From DAOUMF01 sp034408935 (GTDB taxonomy: Bacteria; Chloroflexota; Dehalococcoidia; SM23-28-2; RBG-16-64-32), in assembly GCA_034408935.1 (NCBI GenBank), contig DAOUMV010000012.1:1-64000 (forward strand): a stretch of DNA of 64,000 nucleotides. The letters are read 5' to 3'. Below are positions 15,208 to 22,854 of the stretch, in pieces. How positions within the stretch are numbered: position 1 is the stretch's first letter; every line of letters begins with the position of its first letter. The notes under the pieces were generated by a model that saw only the letters and a list, made by a program, of their open reading frames with translations, was not told the DNA's origin and did not search any database. The position numbers and the translations under genes were made by a program.

Positions 15208-16032
15208 GTGTCAGTCTTTGGTGACGTAGAACGATTCGTTGCGGATCTCTATCCGTATCGGTGGCCCCTTACGATCGGAGCCCTGATCTTCCTCGCTGCG
15301 GTGATCGGCTTCGGCTACCGGCGGGGCTGGCACATGGTGATCCTGCGGCACAAGTTGGCCTCAGGACTGGTCGCGGCCGCAGTGCTCGCTGTGGCGATCC
15401 CGGCCGGGAACTACTTCTTGTCGCCCCTTTGGGAGCGTTCTTTCCTGGAGGAGGAAAGCCCGCTTGCGATGGCCGCCGAAGTCAGAGTGCAACCCAACAT
15501 CACCCCCGACGCCGCATCGCCCGGCGTCGGGACGGACCCTGAAGTCATGGAGCAGCCTGCCCTCACCCCCGAGACGCCATCGCCCAGCGTCGAGACGGAC
15601 CCTGAAGGCATGAGCGCCGAGAGCCAGGTTGATGACGCCCCCGAAGAGGCAGCCCCGGACAACGCGGCTTCAGAGTTCACACCCATTGCCATCGCAACAG
15701 GGGAGTTCATGGGCGCTGACGACTTTCATTTCGGCCGCGGGCAGGCTCTGCTGATCGAGACGGCACCGGGCCGTTACACCTTGCGCTTCGAAAACTTCTC
15801 CGTGCGCAACGGCCCAGACCTCTTCGTCTACCTGTCGCCGGACCCGCACGGCTACGGCGAAAACGCCCTCGAGCTGGGAAGGCTGAAGGCGACCGATGGC
15901 TCGTTCAACTACGAGATACCACCCGGCACTGACGTCTCCCGGTTCAAGAGCGTCATCGTGTGGTGCAAGCCTTTCTCTGTCCTCTTTGCATCCGCTCCCC
16001 TGGCGGACGCATCGCCGACCGCAGTCATGTGA
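15208..16032 (+). CDS. Membrane-anchored DM13-domain protein
   Basis: 274 residues from GTG 15208, chosen because GGAGG lies 6 nt upstream; the longer ATG at 15139 adds 23 residues without an RBS. Two N-terminal membrane helices (PLTIGALIFLAAVIGFGYR, LASGLVAAAVLAVAIPAG) precede a low-complexity Pro/Glu/Asp linker (~residues 95-155). The C-terminal DM13 domain shows GRYTLRFENFSVRNGPDLFV, a YLSPDPHG turn, LGRLKATDGSFNYEIP and FKSVIVWCKPFSVLFASAPL. DM13 is a small extracellular domain with a single conserved Cys and a suggested redox/cytochrome-like role. Function here is unknown. Confidence 0.82.
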   Translation: MSVFGDVERFVADLYPYRWPLTIGALIFLAAVIGFGYRRGWHMVILRHKLASGLVAAAVLAVAIPAGNYFLSPLWERSFLEEESPLAMAAEVRVQPNITPDAASPGVGTDPEVMEQPALTPETPSPSVETDPEGMSAESQVDDAPEEAAPDNAASEFTPIAIATGEFMGADDFHFGRGQALLIETAPGRYTLRFENFSVRNGPDLFVYLSPDPHGYGENALELGRLKATDGSFNYEIPPGTDVSRFKSVIVWCKPFSVLFASAPLADASPTAVM

Positions 16033-16060
16033 TCCCAGGCGCTACGGTTACACCGACTGC

Positions 16061-16092
16061 CCCTGCTCGTCCTGCCTGTCGAAGGGCGAGCC
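16061..16092. repeat. Dispersed repeat B fragment
   Basis: CTCGTCCTGCCTGTCGAAGG and the following GCGAG form an imperfect palindrome related to TTCGACAGGCTCAGGATGAGC at 52362-52385. Confidence 0.4.
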
Positions 16093-16167
16093 CCCCGCTA
16101 CCACGGGCGTCTAGCCCGAGGGTTCCTCTTCTTGCTTTGGCTCCGTCCCGGAGCCGTCATCGACCTC

Positions 16168-16311
16168 TCAGCAGCCGGGCTCGCCCGGGTGGCCGCAGCA
16201 GTTGCTCAGGGTTCGAATCTTGGTCCAGTTGTTGACGACGATCCGCCCGAGCTTCCGGCCCAGGGGCATGGGGGCACCCATGTTCGAGAACACGGATCTG
16301 AGACTTGGCAT
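16168..16311 (-). CDS. Small Cys-rich protein ending CCGHPGEPGC (47 aa)
   Basis: A 47-codon ORF on the minus strand in what otherwise looks like an empty 425-bp gap. The sequence has a basic amphipathic middle (APMPLGRKLGRIVVNNWTK) and ends in a cysteine/glycine cluster CCGHPGEPGC, which I recall as a conserved ending of short hypothetical proteins in Chloroflexi and Actinobacteria. A TATACT box (16326-16321) lies 10 nt before the ATG with no RBS, again suggesting leaderless expression. The Cys/His cluster may bind metal or an Fe-S cluster. Longer in-frame ORF upstream is probably not translated. Confidence 0.65.
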   Translation of the reverse strand: MPSLRSVFSNMGAPMPLGRKLGRIVVNNWTKIRTLSNCCGHPGEPGC

Positions 16312-16320
16312 TGCATACTC

Positions 16321-16326
16321 AGTATA
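16321..16326 (-). promoter_or_regulatory. -10 box for the 47-aa Cys-rich gene
   Basis: TATACT on the minus strand; the ATG is 10 nt downstream. No convincing -35. Confidence 0.4.
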
Positions 16327-16458
16327 ACCCTCGGGAAGAGCCGCAGTTCGCCAGCAGGCGGTGCTCCGGCGAACGCATCCAGCCTTCGACCGCCGCACCA
16401 ATCCGCCCTCCCCATGATCCACGTACTAGAGACAGACCCGATGCTAGGAGGTCGGGAG

Positions 16459-16668
16459 ATGACCATGGATGAGAAAGAGCTTCAAGAGCCGCACCAGCGG
16501 GGAGACGAGATGCTCGATGGCAGGCTACAGCCGCAATCCTGCAGCGAATGCAGGACGCAGATGTCGTGGGGGCCGGAGCTTTGCTCCCGCTGCCTGTCGG
16601 AACAGGTTGAATGGGCCTCACCCGGGCCGGAGGGCCTCGGCCTCGGATACTCACGCAGGCCGGTGTAG
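16459..16668 (+). CDS. Small zinc-ribbon protein (69 aa)
   Basis: The ATG at 16459 has AGGAGG 7 nt upstream, a strong RBS. The sequence is acidic at the start (MDEKELQEP) and contains a CxxC-x11-CxxC treble-clef/zinc-ribbon pattern (CSECRTQMSWGPELCSRC, residues ~29-46). No enzymatic domain is present. It is directly followed by another tiny zinc-ribbon gene. The function is unknown. Confidence 0.55.
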   Translation: MTMDEKELQEPHQRGDEMLDGRLQPQSCSECRTQMSWGPELCSRCLSEQVEWASPGPEGLGLGYSRRPV

Positions 16669-16705
16669 CGCTCGGTCCATTCGGGCTCTAGGAGGCATGA
16701 CAGAG

Positions 16706-16894
16706 ATGGCAGGCTCAGCCACGATAGACGCACGCCCGAACGTCTGCCCTAAGTGTAGCGGCACCCTGATCGAAGACTTCGACGGCGATGCTCAGTGTCT
16801 GCAGTGCGGATTCGTCGCTTACGCGCGCCCGCCGCACCCAGTAGACCCCACCAAACGGGAGCGGCCCCCGACCTATAAGGGGCTCAAGATCTAG
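16706..16894 (+). CDS. Small zinc-ribbon protein (62 aa)
   Basis: The ATG at 16706 lies 10 nt after AGGAGG; ATG 16697 is too close to that RBS. The zinc ribbon is PNVCPKCSGTLIEDFDGDAQ then CLQC (residues ~12-35), the pattern of short rubredoxin-like/zinc-ribbon proteins that often carry an HTH or sigma-factor neighbour. The C-terminal tail is basic and Pro-rich (KRERPPTYKGLKI). It is tandem with the preceding zinc-ribbon gene. Partner unknown. Confidence 0.65.
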   Translation: MAGSATIDARPNVCPKCSGTLIEDFDGDAQCLQCGFVAYARPPHPVDPTKRERPPTYKGLKI

Positions 16895-16997
16895 CAGGCG
16901 CATATCCCCCGCTTGCCCAAGTAGAGTTAGCCACTTATAATCGGTGCACCCAACGCGAGTAACGGCGCGCGATGCGCCGGGACAGGATGGAACGCTC

Positions 16998-17582
16998 GTG
17001 AACAAGCCCCGATACACCCTCGTCCTTGCTCTGCTGGCGATGCTCGTGGCGGCCATGCTGCTCACCGCGTGCGGGAACGGCGATGGCGACGAGACGACCA
17101 CGGGCGGCGAGACGCCCACAGTGGGCGAGACGGCGGAAGCGGACGGCGAGGCGACGCCTACGCCTGAGGGGGTTACGCCGCAAGCCGCCGCGTCCCCCGC
17201 GGCGGAGATCAACTGGTGTGACCTCGTGACGCCGGAGGAAGTAGAGGAGGCGGTGGGCGAGTCTGTCATCGAGACAGAGGAGCGTGGTGACGTCGCCTGC
17301 CGGCACGCGATTGGGCCGGCAGATGCCGTTCAGATCGAGCAAGGGACTCAGCAGATCTACGAAGAAGGGATCTACGGCGAATACGCCGCCAGCGGGCGGG
17401 AGCCCGTGTCGGGTATCGGTGACGAGGCCGCTTGGTTCGGCCTGGTCGCCCCGTTCTTCCTGGCCGTACACCAGGGCGATGTCTACTTCCAGGTCGCGCT
17501 GAATCTCGACGAAGTGGACAGCGCAACCCAACTGGAGATCGCCAAGGAGCTGGCCGCCAAAGCCGTCGAGCGACTCCCGTGA
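16998..17582 (+). CDS. Lipoprotein with DUF3558-like domain
   Basis: 194 residues from GTG 16998, chosen because the signal peptide begins there (NKPRYTLVLALLAMLVAAML with lipobox LLTAC). After a Thr/Glu-rich spacer the globular domain starts at INWCDLVTPEEVEEAVGES and ends with the paired-helix motif DSATQLEIAKELAAKAVERLP. This resembles DUF3558-type actinobacterial lipoproteins. The stop overlaps the GTG of the next lipoprotein gene, and that gene repeats the same domain, so the pair arose by duplication. Function unknown. Confidence 0.8.
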   Translation: MNKPRYTLVLALLAMLVAAMLLTACGNGDGDETTTGGETPTVGETAEADGEATPTPEGVTPQAAASPAAEINWCDLVTPEEVEEAVGESVIETEERGDVACRHAIGPADAVQIEQGTQQIYEEGIYGEYAASGREPVSGIGDEAAWFGLVAPFFLAVHQGDVYFQVALNLDEVDSATQLEIAKELAAKAVERLP

Positions 17583-19705
17583 AACCAGTCGTGGCTTGGG
17601 CCATCGGGGCGGCCGCCGGGCTGGTTCTCCTTTCGGCATGCGGAGGCGGCGAGTGGCCCTCGAAAGGCGAGTGGCCCACGGTAGTCGAGACGGAGGAGCC
17701 GGCGGCCACGACCCCTGGGACCGAACTCTCCGACGTGCCCCCACTGGACTGTCCCCCCCTGCTCCCCACCGACGCCGAGATCGAGGAGGCTCTGGGTGAG
17801 GAAGGCACGTGGGTCCACGGGCAGGGCGAGGTCTGCACCGAGGAACTCGTCACCGACGAGCGGTTCTTCGTGCGGATGGAGCCGGGGGCGCCGGGGGACT
17901 TGGAGCCAGGCGCCGAGCTGCTGGGCGTCCCCGGCGAGCCGGTGAGCGCCGTCGGCGACGACGCTCGCTGGTTTGGCGGCACCGGCGCGGAGGGCGGCGG
18001 CACTTCTGGGATCCTGAGCGTACGTCAGAGCACGTCTCTCGGGGCACTGCACTTCCGGATCACACTGGGACGCCCCGATGTCGATAGCGCCGAGCAGCTC
18101 GATATCGCCAAGAGCCTTGCTCTGGGCGCGCTGCCTCGATTCCCTGGGGTGGAGCAGCCAGAGCCTGAGCCGGTGACCTTCGAACGGGAGGAGGTGGACC
18201 GCTCCAACGCGAGCTTCGTCGACAACCTGCTGGCGAAGGAGGAGGCGGGGGAGTGGACGCGCGGCGAGGGCCTCGTGGCAACGCTCGGTCTGTTCGCGGG
18301 AGAGGTCGAGGCGGCGCAGGTACTGCGGCAGCCGGAGCTGATCGACTACTCGGGGACGGGCGTGATCCGATTGGCGCGGGAGTACCTGGAGGACGGACCC
18401 GACGCCGAGGCGAGGGCGGAGATCGAGCGCCTGCTGGAAGTACTGGTTCCCTCCCGCGAGCAGATGGAGGCGTCGGCAGGGGAAGGCCCCCCGATGGCAG
18501 CGCGGGGGTTTCAGGCGATCTCACACGGCATGGCGCAGGGTGCGGACGACTGCAAGACCTTCTGGTTCGGGACGGACGTGTGCGCTTCTGACGCGGAGTT
18601 CCCGGAGCTGGACGAGGCGTTCGGCGAGGGGAAGTACAAGGGGATTGTCCCTGAGAAGCCGACGCATGGCTGGACTGACAATCGCATCCTCTGGGCTATG
18701 CAAGCCGTGAAGGACTCTGCCAAGAAGTATGAGGCGATGGGCGAGATGCCCAAGGTCTTCTTCATGCTCACACCGTTCGACACGCCGGCCTCGTTCACGG
18801 ACAGTGAACTCGAGGTGTGCTCCGTCCTCCTCAACAGGCCGATGCAGGGGCTCCAGGAGGACCACTTCAAGCAGTGGATCGCCTACGAGATGGCGCACTG
18901 CATGATTCCGAAGACGTTCCCGGCGCAGGTGAGCGCGGGACACGCGGCCATCAGGTGGTGGTACGACAGCCTCGCGGTCTGGCTCAGCACCGTGGTGTAC
19001 CCGGCGGCGAACATCGAGTGGGTCGCAATGCTGGGGGAGCGGCCGCTGCCGGAGGAGCTCGCCGCCGTGGAACTGCAAACCACGCTGCTGGACCGGAATC
19101 AAGAGAACTGGCTGTTCTTCGAGCACACGGAAGACCTGATCGGGTTTGAGCTGGACGGCAACCTCGACCTCATCTCGAGCCTGTCCTCGAGTGGCGGCCG
19201 GGCAGCGCAGGAGGACGCTCTCGCCGCGTACGACGGTATCGAGCGCATGGTGCAGACGTTCGCAGAGGGGCTGACGGATGAGAATATCCCCGACAGCGGC
19301 GGCGGGACGGTCCCGTACGAAGCGCGGGCCGATGAGGTCCCAATCAGCGGGCGCACCGTGATTTGGGCGGAGCCGCAGCGGTTTGGCGTGGAGCGGCTGC
19401 ACCTCATCGTCGATCCGGGCAAGTACGCCTGCGTCGAATACGATGAGAAGGGGGAGCTTCGTTCGTCGTGGCGGACGGGCGAACCCGGTGCGCCCGGCGG
19501 TTCATGGTCTAGCGATCTGCCCGAGTCGTTTGACGGCGAGGCCGTGTTCGTGGTGACGACGACCGAGAAAGGCGCCCTGCTGGAAATCGATGTGACCGAC
19601 GTCGACGACGACCCGGAGTGCGAGGACGAGGAGGACGAGGTTCCGACGCCCGAGCCGTGCCCATTCGACTGCCCGCCGTCCGACTACTACTACAAGGAGG
19701 GCTGA
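17579..19705 (+). CDS. Large lipoprotein: DUF3558-like domain plus degenerate zinc-metallopeptidase-like domain
   Basis: 708 residues from GTG 17579 (4-nt overlap with the upstream gene). A signal segment VVAWAIGAAAGLVLLSAC supplies the lipid-anchoring Cys. Residues ~55-200 repeat the upstream lipoprotein domain (DSAEQLDIAKSLALGALPRFP). The C-terminal half carries WIAYEMAHCMIP followed ~20 residues later by AIRWWYDSLAVWLS. This is the layout of gluzincin peptidases (HExxH, then W.EGLA), but the first His is Tyr and the third ligand Glu is Asp, so zinc catalysis is unlikely. The tail is acidic (DDDPECEDEEDE). Probably a surface binding protein. Confidence 0.75.
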   Translation: MKPVVAWAIGAAAGLVLLSACGGGEWPSKGEWPTVVETEEPAATTPGTELSDVPPLDCPPLLPTDAEIEEALGEEGTWVHGQGEVCTEELVTDERFFVRMEPGAPGDLEPGAELLGVPGEPVSAVGDDARWFGGTGAEGGGTSGILSVRQSTSLGALHFRITLGRPDVDSAEQLDIAKSLALGALPRFPGVEQPEPEPVTFEREEVDRSNASFVDNLLAKEEAGEWTRGEGLVATLGLFAGEVEAAQVLRQPELIDYSGTGVIRLAREYLEDGPDAEARAEIERLLEVLVPSREQMEASAGEGPPMAARGFQAISHGMAQGADDCKTFWFGTDVCASDAEFPELDEAFGEGKYKGIVPEKPTHGWTDNRILWAMQAVKDSAKKYEAMGEMPKVFFMLTPFDTPASFTDSELEVCSVLLNRPMQGLQEDHFKQWIAYEMAHCMIPKTFPAQVSAGHAAIRWWYDSLAVWLSTVVYPAANIEWVAMLGERPLPEELAAVELQTTLLDRNQENWLFFEHTEDLIGFELDGNLDLISSLSSSGGRAAQEDALAAYDGIERMVQTFAEGLTDENIPDSGGGTVPYEARADEVPISGRTVIWAEPQRFGVERLHLIVDPGKYACVEYDEKGELRSSWRTGEPGAPGGSWSSDLPESFDGEAVFVVTTTEKGALLEIDVTDVDDDPECEDEEDEVPTPEPCPFDCPPSDYYYKEG

Positions 19706-19811
19706 TCGCCCGGAGCGGGGCCGAGGTGGAGGCAGAGGCGCCCTTCACCGTCCCGTAGGTCCGAGCGCCTGCCGCCCCACCAGCGCGACGCCTCGCTGTC
19801 CGCCTGCCCCA

Positions 19812-19841
19812 TTGACAGCCCCCCCGGCTCAGGCGCACAAT
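19812..19841 (+). promoter_or_regulatory. Promoter TTGACA-N18-CACAAT (copy 1 of 3)
   Basis: TTGACA 19812-19817 and CACAAT 19836-19841, upstream of the small zinc-finger gene at 19877. Related elements occur at 20162 and 20345. Confidence 0.55.
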
Positions 19842-19876
19842 GCCCTTGTCCAATCGCCTAGCCGAAAGGGGGCGTC

Positions 19877-20137
19877 ATGGGATTTCTCGACCGTCTACTG
19901 GGCCGCAAGCAGGTGCAGCCAGTCGAGGAGGCGGAAGCACCCGCGCCGGAGTGCCCCCACGCCGTCCTCCTTCCCCAATGGGACAGCGCGGACGATATGG
20001 GCAAGCCGGAAAGGGCAACGTCATACGCCTGCGAGGCATGCCACGAGACCTTTTCCCGCGAGGAAGGGGAACGACTGCAGGCTGAGCAGGCCGAGCGGGT
20101 TCGCAAACTTGAGGCTGAACGCCTCGAACAGCAATAG
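19877..20137 (+). CDS. Small zinc-finger-like protein (86 aa)
   Basis: The ATG has AAAGGGGG ~5 nt upstream. The sequence starts GFLDRLLGRKQ, then has a CPH...CEACHETFS pattern (residues ~26-60) that could form a Cys2/Cys-His zinc site, and ends in a charged helix rich in Glu/Gln (RLQAEQAERVRKLEAERLEQ) likely to be a coiled coil. It has its own promoter at 19812. No known family was recognised. Confidence 0.7.
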   Translation: MGFLDRLLGRKQVQPVEEAEAPAPECPHAVLLPQWDSADDMGKPERATSYACEACHETFSREEGERLQAEQAERVRKLEAERLEQQ

Positions 20138-20161
20138 GCCAACGGCGACCCCCACCGCCCG

Positions 20162-20190
20162 TTGACATCCGCCTAGCCCAGGCGCACAAT
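20162..20190 (+). promoter_or_regulatory. Promoter-like TTGACA-N17-CACAAT (copy 2 of 3) without an adjacent gene
   Basis: TTGACA 20162-20167 and CACAAT 20185-20190. Its spacer end (AGGCG) matches copy 1. The next ~200 bp contain only repeat-like C-rich sequence (CCTGCC-TACC-GGCAGG near 20265) before the racemase promoter. Confidence 0.45.
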
Positions 20191-20344
20191 CGCGGCAGCT
20201 CGCCCCTCCCGTAGGGCGAGGCCCCAGCCTCGACCGCCAACCCCCGCACATCCTGCCTGTCCGCCCTGCCTACCGGCAGGCAGGCCCGCAACCGCGGCCC
20301 CTGCGCACGCGCTGTCTCATATGTGGTGAACGAGTACACCGCCG

Positions 20345-20373
20345 TTGACACCCGCCCCGCTTGGAGGCACAAT
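20345..20373 (+). promoter_or_regulatory. Promoter TTGACA-N17-CACAAT (copy 3 of 3) for the racemase
   Basis: TTGACA 20345-20350 and CACAAT 20368-20373, 22 nt before the ATG at 20395. Confidence 0.6.
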
Positions 20374-20394
20374 CCCCCGAGGGAGCAGCAAGCT

Positions 20395-21090
20395 ATGCAC
20401 AAGAAGATCGGCATCCTGGGCGGCATGAGTCCGGAATCAACGGTGGCGTACTACGAGCACATCACCCGCACCTACACTGAGCGCTTTGGCAACCATGGCT
20501 ACCCGGAAGTCATCATTTACAGCGTTAGCTTTCAGCCGTATGTGGATTGGCCTCAGGAGGATCGGTGGGACCTAGTGGCACAGGGGTTGAGCGAGGCCGC
20601 TCAGAGACTCGAGGCAGCCGGCGCTGATTTCATCGTCATCGCCACCAACACCATGCACCTGGTCATTGACCAGGTCCAGGCCAGCGTCCAAGTACCCATC
20701 CTTAGCCTGCTGGACGCGGTCGGCGAGGCCATCCTGGCGCGGGCAATGAAAAAAGTGGGATTGCTTGGCACCCAATTCACGATGGAAAAGACATTCTACC
20801 AAGAGGCGCTGGCCCGGAAGGGCATCACCGTGCTCGTGCCCGATGCCAAGGACCGCCAGTACGTTAACGCTGTCATCTACAACGAACTGGTTTCCGGCCA
20901 GATCCGCGACGAGTCGCGGGCGGGACTCGTGGCGATCATCGACAGACTGGTAGCCCGCGGAGCAGAAGGGGTCATCCTAGGCTGCACCGAAATCCCTTTG
21001 TTGGTCAGGGAGACGGATGCCGCCATACCACTGCTCGATACGACAGTCATTCACGCTGAGGCAGCCCTCCATTCTGCAGTGGAAAGATGA
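20395..21090 (+). CDS. Aspartate/glutamate racemase family protein
   Basis: 231 residues from ATG 20395. This start follows the -10 box of its promoter and matches the family N-terminus HKKIGILGGMSPESTVAYY. Two half-sites are expected for cofactor-independent racemases. Here the first is IVIATNTMHLV, with Ala-Thr where many members have Cys, and the second is LGCTEIPLLV with its Cys. A Thr/Cys pair is the arrangement described for E. coli L-Asp/Glu-specific racemase YgeA, so that subgroup is likely. It would interconvert D- and L-acidic amino acids. Confidence 0.85.
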   Translation: MHKKIGILGGMSPESTVAYYEHITRTYTERFGNHGYPEVIIYSVSFQPYVDWPQEDRWDLVAQGLSEAAQRLEAAGADFIVIATNTMHLVIDQVQASVQVPILSLLDAVGEAILARAMKKVGLLGTQFTMEKTFYQEALARKGITVLVPDAKDRQYVNAVIYNELVSGQIRDESRAGLVAIIDRLVARGAEGVILGCTEIPLLVRETDAAIPLLDTTVIHAEAALHSAVER

Positions 21091-21170
21091 GGGCCGAACC
21101 TGCCATATGAATTCCGTGCGTGGAGGCAGTCATTCCGCCCCATTGACGCCCGCCAACGGCCGTTCACCCT

Positions 21171-21192
21171 AGCCTGTCCTGAGCCTGCCGAA
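21171..21192. repeat. Dispersed repeat B fragment
   Basis: AGCCTGTCCTGAGCCTGCCG resembles the reverse complement of TTCGACAGGCTCAGGATGAG at 52362-52385. It lies between the convergent racemase and TPR genes. Confidence 0.4.
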
Positions 21193-21258
21193 TGGCGGGC
21201 GGCTGCCGGCCAGGCCGCGGATGCGAGGTGTGGGCTACATTGTGGGGCCCCGTCACTC

Positions 21259-22854
21259 CTAGAAACCATGGTCTCGGAGGAGCTTTGCCAAGAGCTGACG
21301 ACCTTGCTCGCGTTCTTCTGCGGACAGCGACTGCGTGAGTTCGCGCAGCCGGCGCTCCGCCCTTTGTACCCACCGGGCTCCACCACCGCCGGGCTTACGG
21401 CTCTCCACCTGCTGTCGCTCAAGCGAAGCCGCAGCGAGGGCAGGCTGCTCCCTCAGCAAGAATACCCTATGGAGCAACTGGAACCCAGTCGACAAATTCC
21501 TGGGACGTCGCAGTCGCACGAGCGATGCGACTATGTCCTCCAGAGCCTTCTCAGTCACGTCCGTCGAGACCGTAATGCCTCGCCGTTTGTCGGACTCAAG
21601 CTCAACTATCCGAAGAGACGCCCTCGTATTCAACACCTTAGCCTCGCCGTGTTTATCCCCTATCTCTCTCTCCATGGCGAGGCTCCTGTCTAGGTCCCGC
21701 AGCGCCCCGTCCTTGTCATCCCACCTGCCTCGTAGCTGGCCTCTCGTGTGCAGCACCTGAGCTTCGCCGTGTTTGTCCCCTATCTCTCTCTCCATGGCGA
21801 GGCTCCTGTCTAGGTCCCGCAGCGCCCCGTCCTTGTCATCCCACTCGCCTCGCAGCTGGCCCCTGGTGTGCAGCACCTGCGCAACATGGAACCGGTTCCC
21901 GATGTCTTCCCCCATGGCGACGCTCGTGTCGAGGTCCCCCAGCGCCCCGTCCTCGTCATCCCACTCACCTCGCAGCTGGCCTCTCGTATGCAGCACCTGG
22001 GCCTCGCCGAACCTGTCCCCAACTTCCCTCAGTATGCCAACGCTCCTGTCGAGATCCCCCAGCGCCCCGTCCCTGTCATCCCACCTCCCTCGCAGCTGGC
22101 CTCTGGTGTGCAGCACCTGCGCAACGTGGAGCCGGTCCGGGATCTCGTCCCCGATGGCGATGCTTTCGTCGAGTGGTTTTCGATCCTGCGAGAGAAGGCC
22201 ATGCAAGTGAAGAGCTATGGCAATCAGCCGAGTCCGAGGCCGATTCCTCATGCGCCATAGCTGGCGAAACGCCCCGCGTGCCTCAGGAAGTCGTTTCTCC
22301 CGGTAGGCATCCAACCCAACCGCCGCAGCAAACTCCGGATCTCGACGTTCTGCCTCAGGTTGCGCCTCGCGAACGATGTGAACGATTGCGCTTGAGTCCC
22401 CCACCCACCCCTCGTCATATGAACGCTCGAACTCAGAGGTCGCCACCTCAACACCGTCAGCTCCAGCGTTGACGTGATGGTACAACCAACGAAGGTGATC
22501 TAGACGCTCAGCCAGACCCGCTGCCGCCGGAAGAGCACCGCCTCCCAGGTGTTTGGCGACCGCAGTGTGGATTCTCGCGAATTGACCGTTCCCGCTCGAC
22601 TTGACCCGCTCGACCAGCGCCTGCCGAATCCCTTCCACTACTGTCCACCGATGATCCTCGACGTGTCGCACGGCCGGAGAACCGCTCACGGCACCAAACA
22701 CGTCCTGACCCTTGAGGTCAGGTGCCTCAAGCGCAGTCAAATGCTCCAAGGTGCCTCGGTCGAATGTCCCCGCCACAGCGGCGATCTCCAGCACTCGCAA
22801 AAACCGCGGAGCCCTAGATCGGAGTTCGTCCACGAGGACATCTGTGCTTGTCAA
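21259..22854 (-). CDS. TPR-repeat protein with N-terminal winged-helix-like region (partner of the HD/STAND protein)
   Basis: 531 residues from TTG 22854, which overlaps the upstream TGA (TTGA) and follows CGAGG by 7 nt; a longer ORF from 22986 overlaps the HD gene by 136 bp and is less likely. Residues ~1-110 (DELRSRAPRFLRVLEIAAVA, EDHRWTVVEGIRQALVERV) look like the winged-helix stretch that follows the ATPase in STAND/NACHT proteins. The middle has five ~40-residue TPR-like repeats sharing VLHTRGQLRG.WDD..GAL.DLD.S, two almost identical. The end is a charged helical region (RRLRELTQSLSAEEREQGRQ). It probably senses or scaffolds for the upstream protein. Confidence 0.75.
   Translation of the reverse strand: MTSTDVLVDELRSRAPRFLRVLEIAAVAGTFDRGTLEHLTALEAPDLKGQDVFGAVSGSPAVRHVEDHRWTVVEGIRQALVERVKSSGNGQFARIHTAVAKHLGGGALPAAAGLAERLDHLRWLYHHVNAGADGVEVATSEFERSYDEGWVGDSSAIVHIVREAQPEAERRDPEFAAAVGLDAYREKRLPEARGAFRQLWRMRNRPRTRLIAIALHLHGLLSQDRKPLDESIAIGDEIPDRLHVAQVLHTRGQLRGRWDDRDGALGDLDRSVGILREVGDRFGEAQVLHTRGQLRGEWDDEDGALGDLDTSVAMGEDIGNRFHVAQVLHTRGQLRGEWDDKDGALRDLDRSLAMEREIGDKHGEAQVLHTRGQLRGRWDDKDGALRDLDRSLAMEREIGDKHGEAKVLNTRASLRIVELESDKRRGITVSTDVTEKALEDIVASLVRLRRPRNLSTGFQLLHRVFLLREQPALAAASLERQQVESRKPGGGGARWVQRAERRLRELTQSLSAEEREQGRQLLAKLLRDHGF
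21637..22140. repeat. 120-bp in-frame tandem repeats
   Basis: Units begin at 21661, 21781, 21901 and 22021, exactly 120 bp apart (40 codons). The first 60 bases of the first two units are identical, and AGCGCCCCGTCC is invariant across four units. This indicates recent duplication or ongoing homogenisation of TPR units. Confidence 0.85.

Noticed and set aside
16195..16225. GGTTCGAATC, the sequence of a tRNA T-loop
   Set aside because: Neither the 5-bp T-stem nor an acceptor stem, anticodon arm or D-arm forms around it, and it is antisense to the 47-aa gene.
21637..22140. Regular repeats as a CRISPR array
   Set aside because: Units are 120 bp, have no unique spacers, keep codon phase and encode TPR-like repeats.
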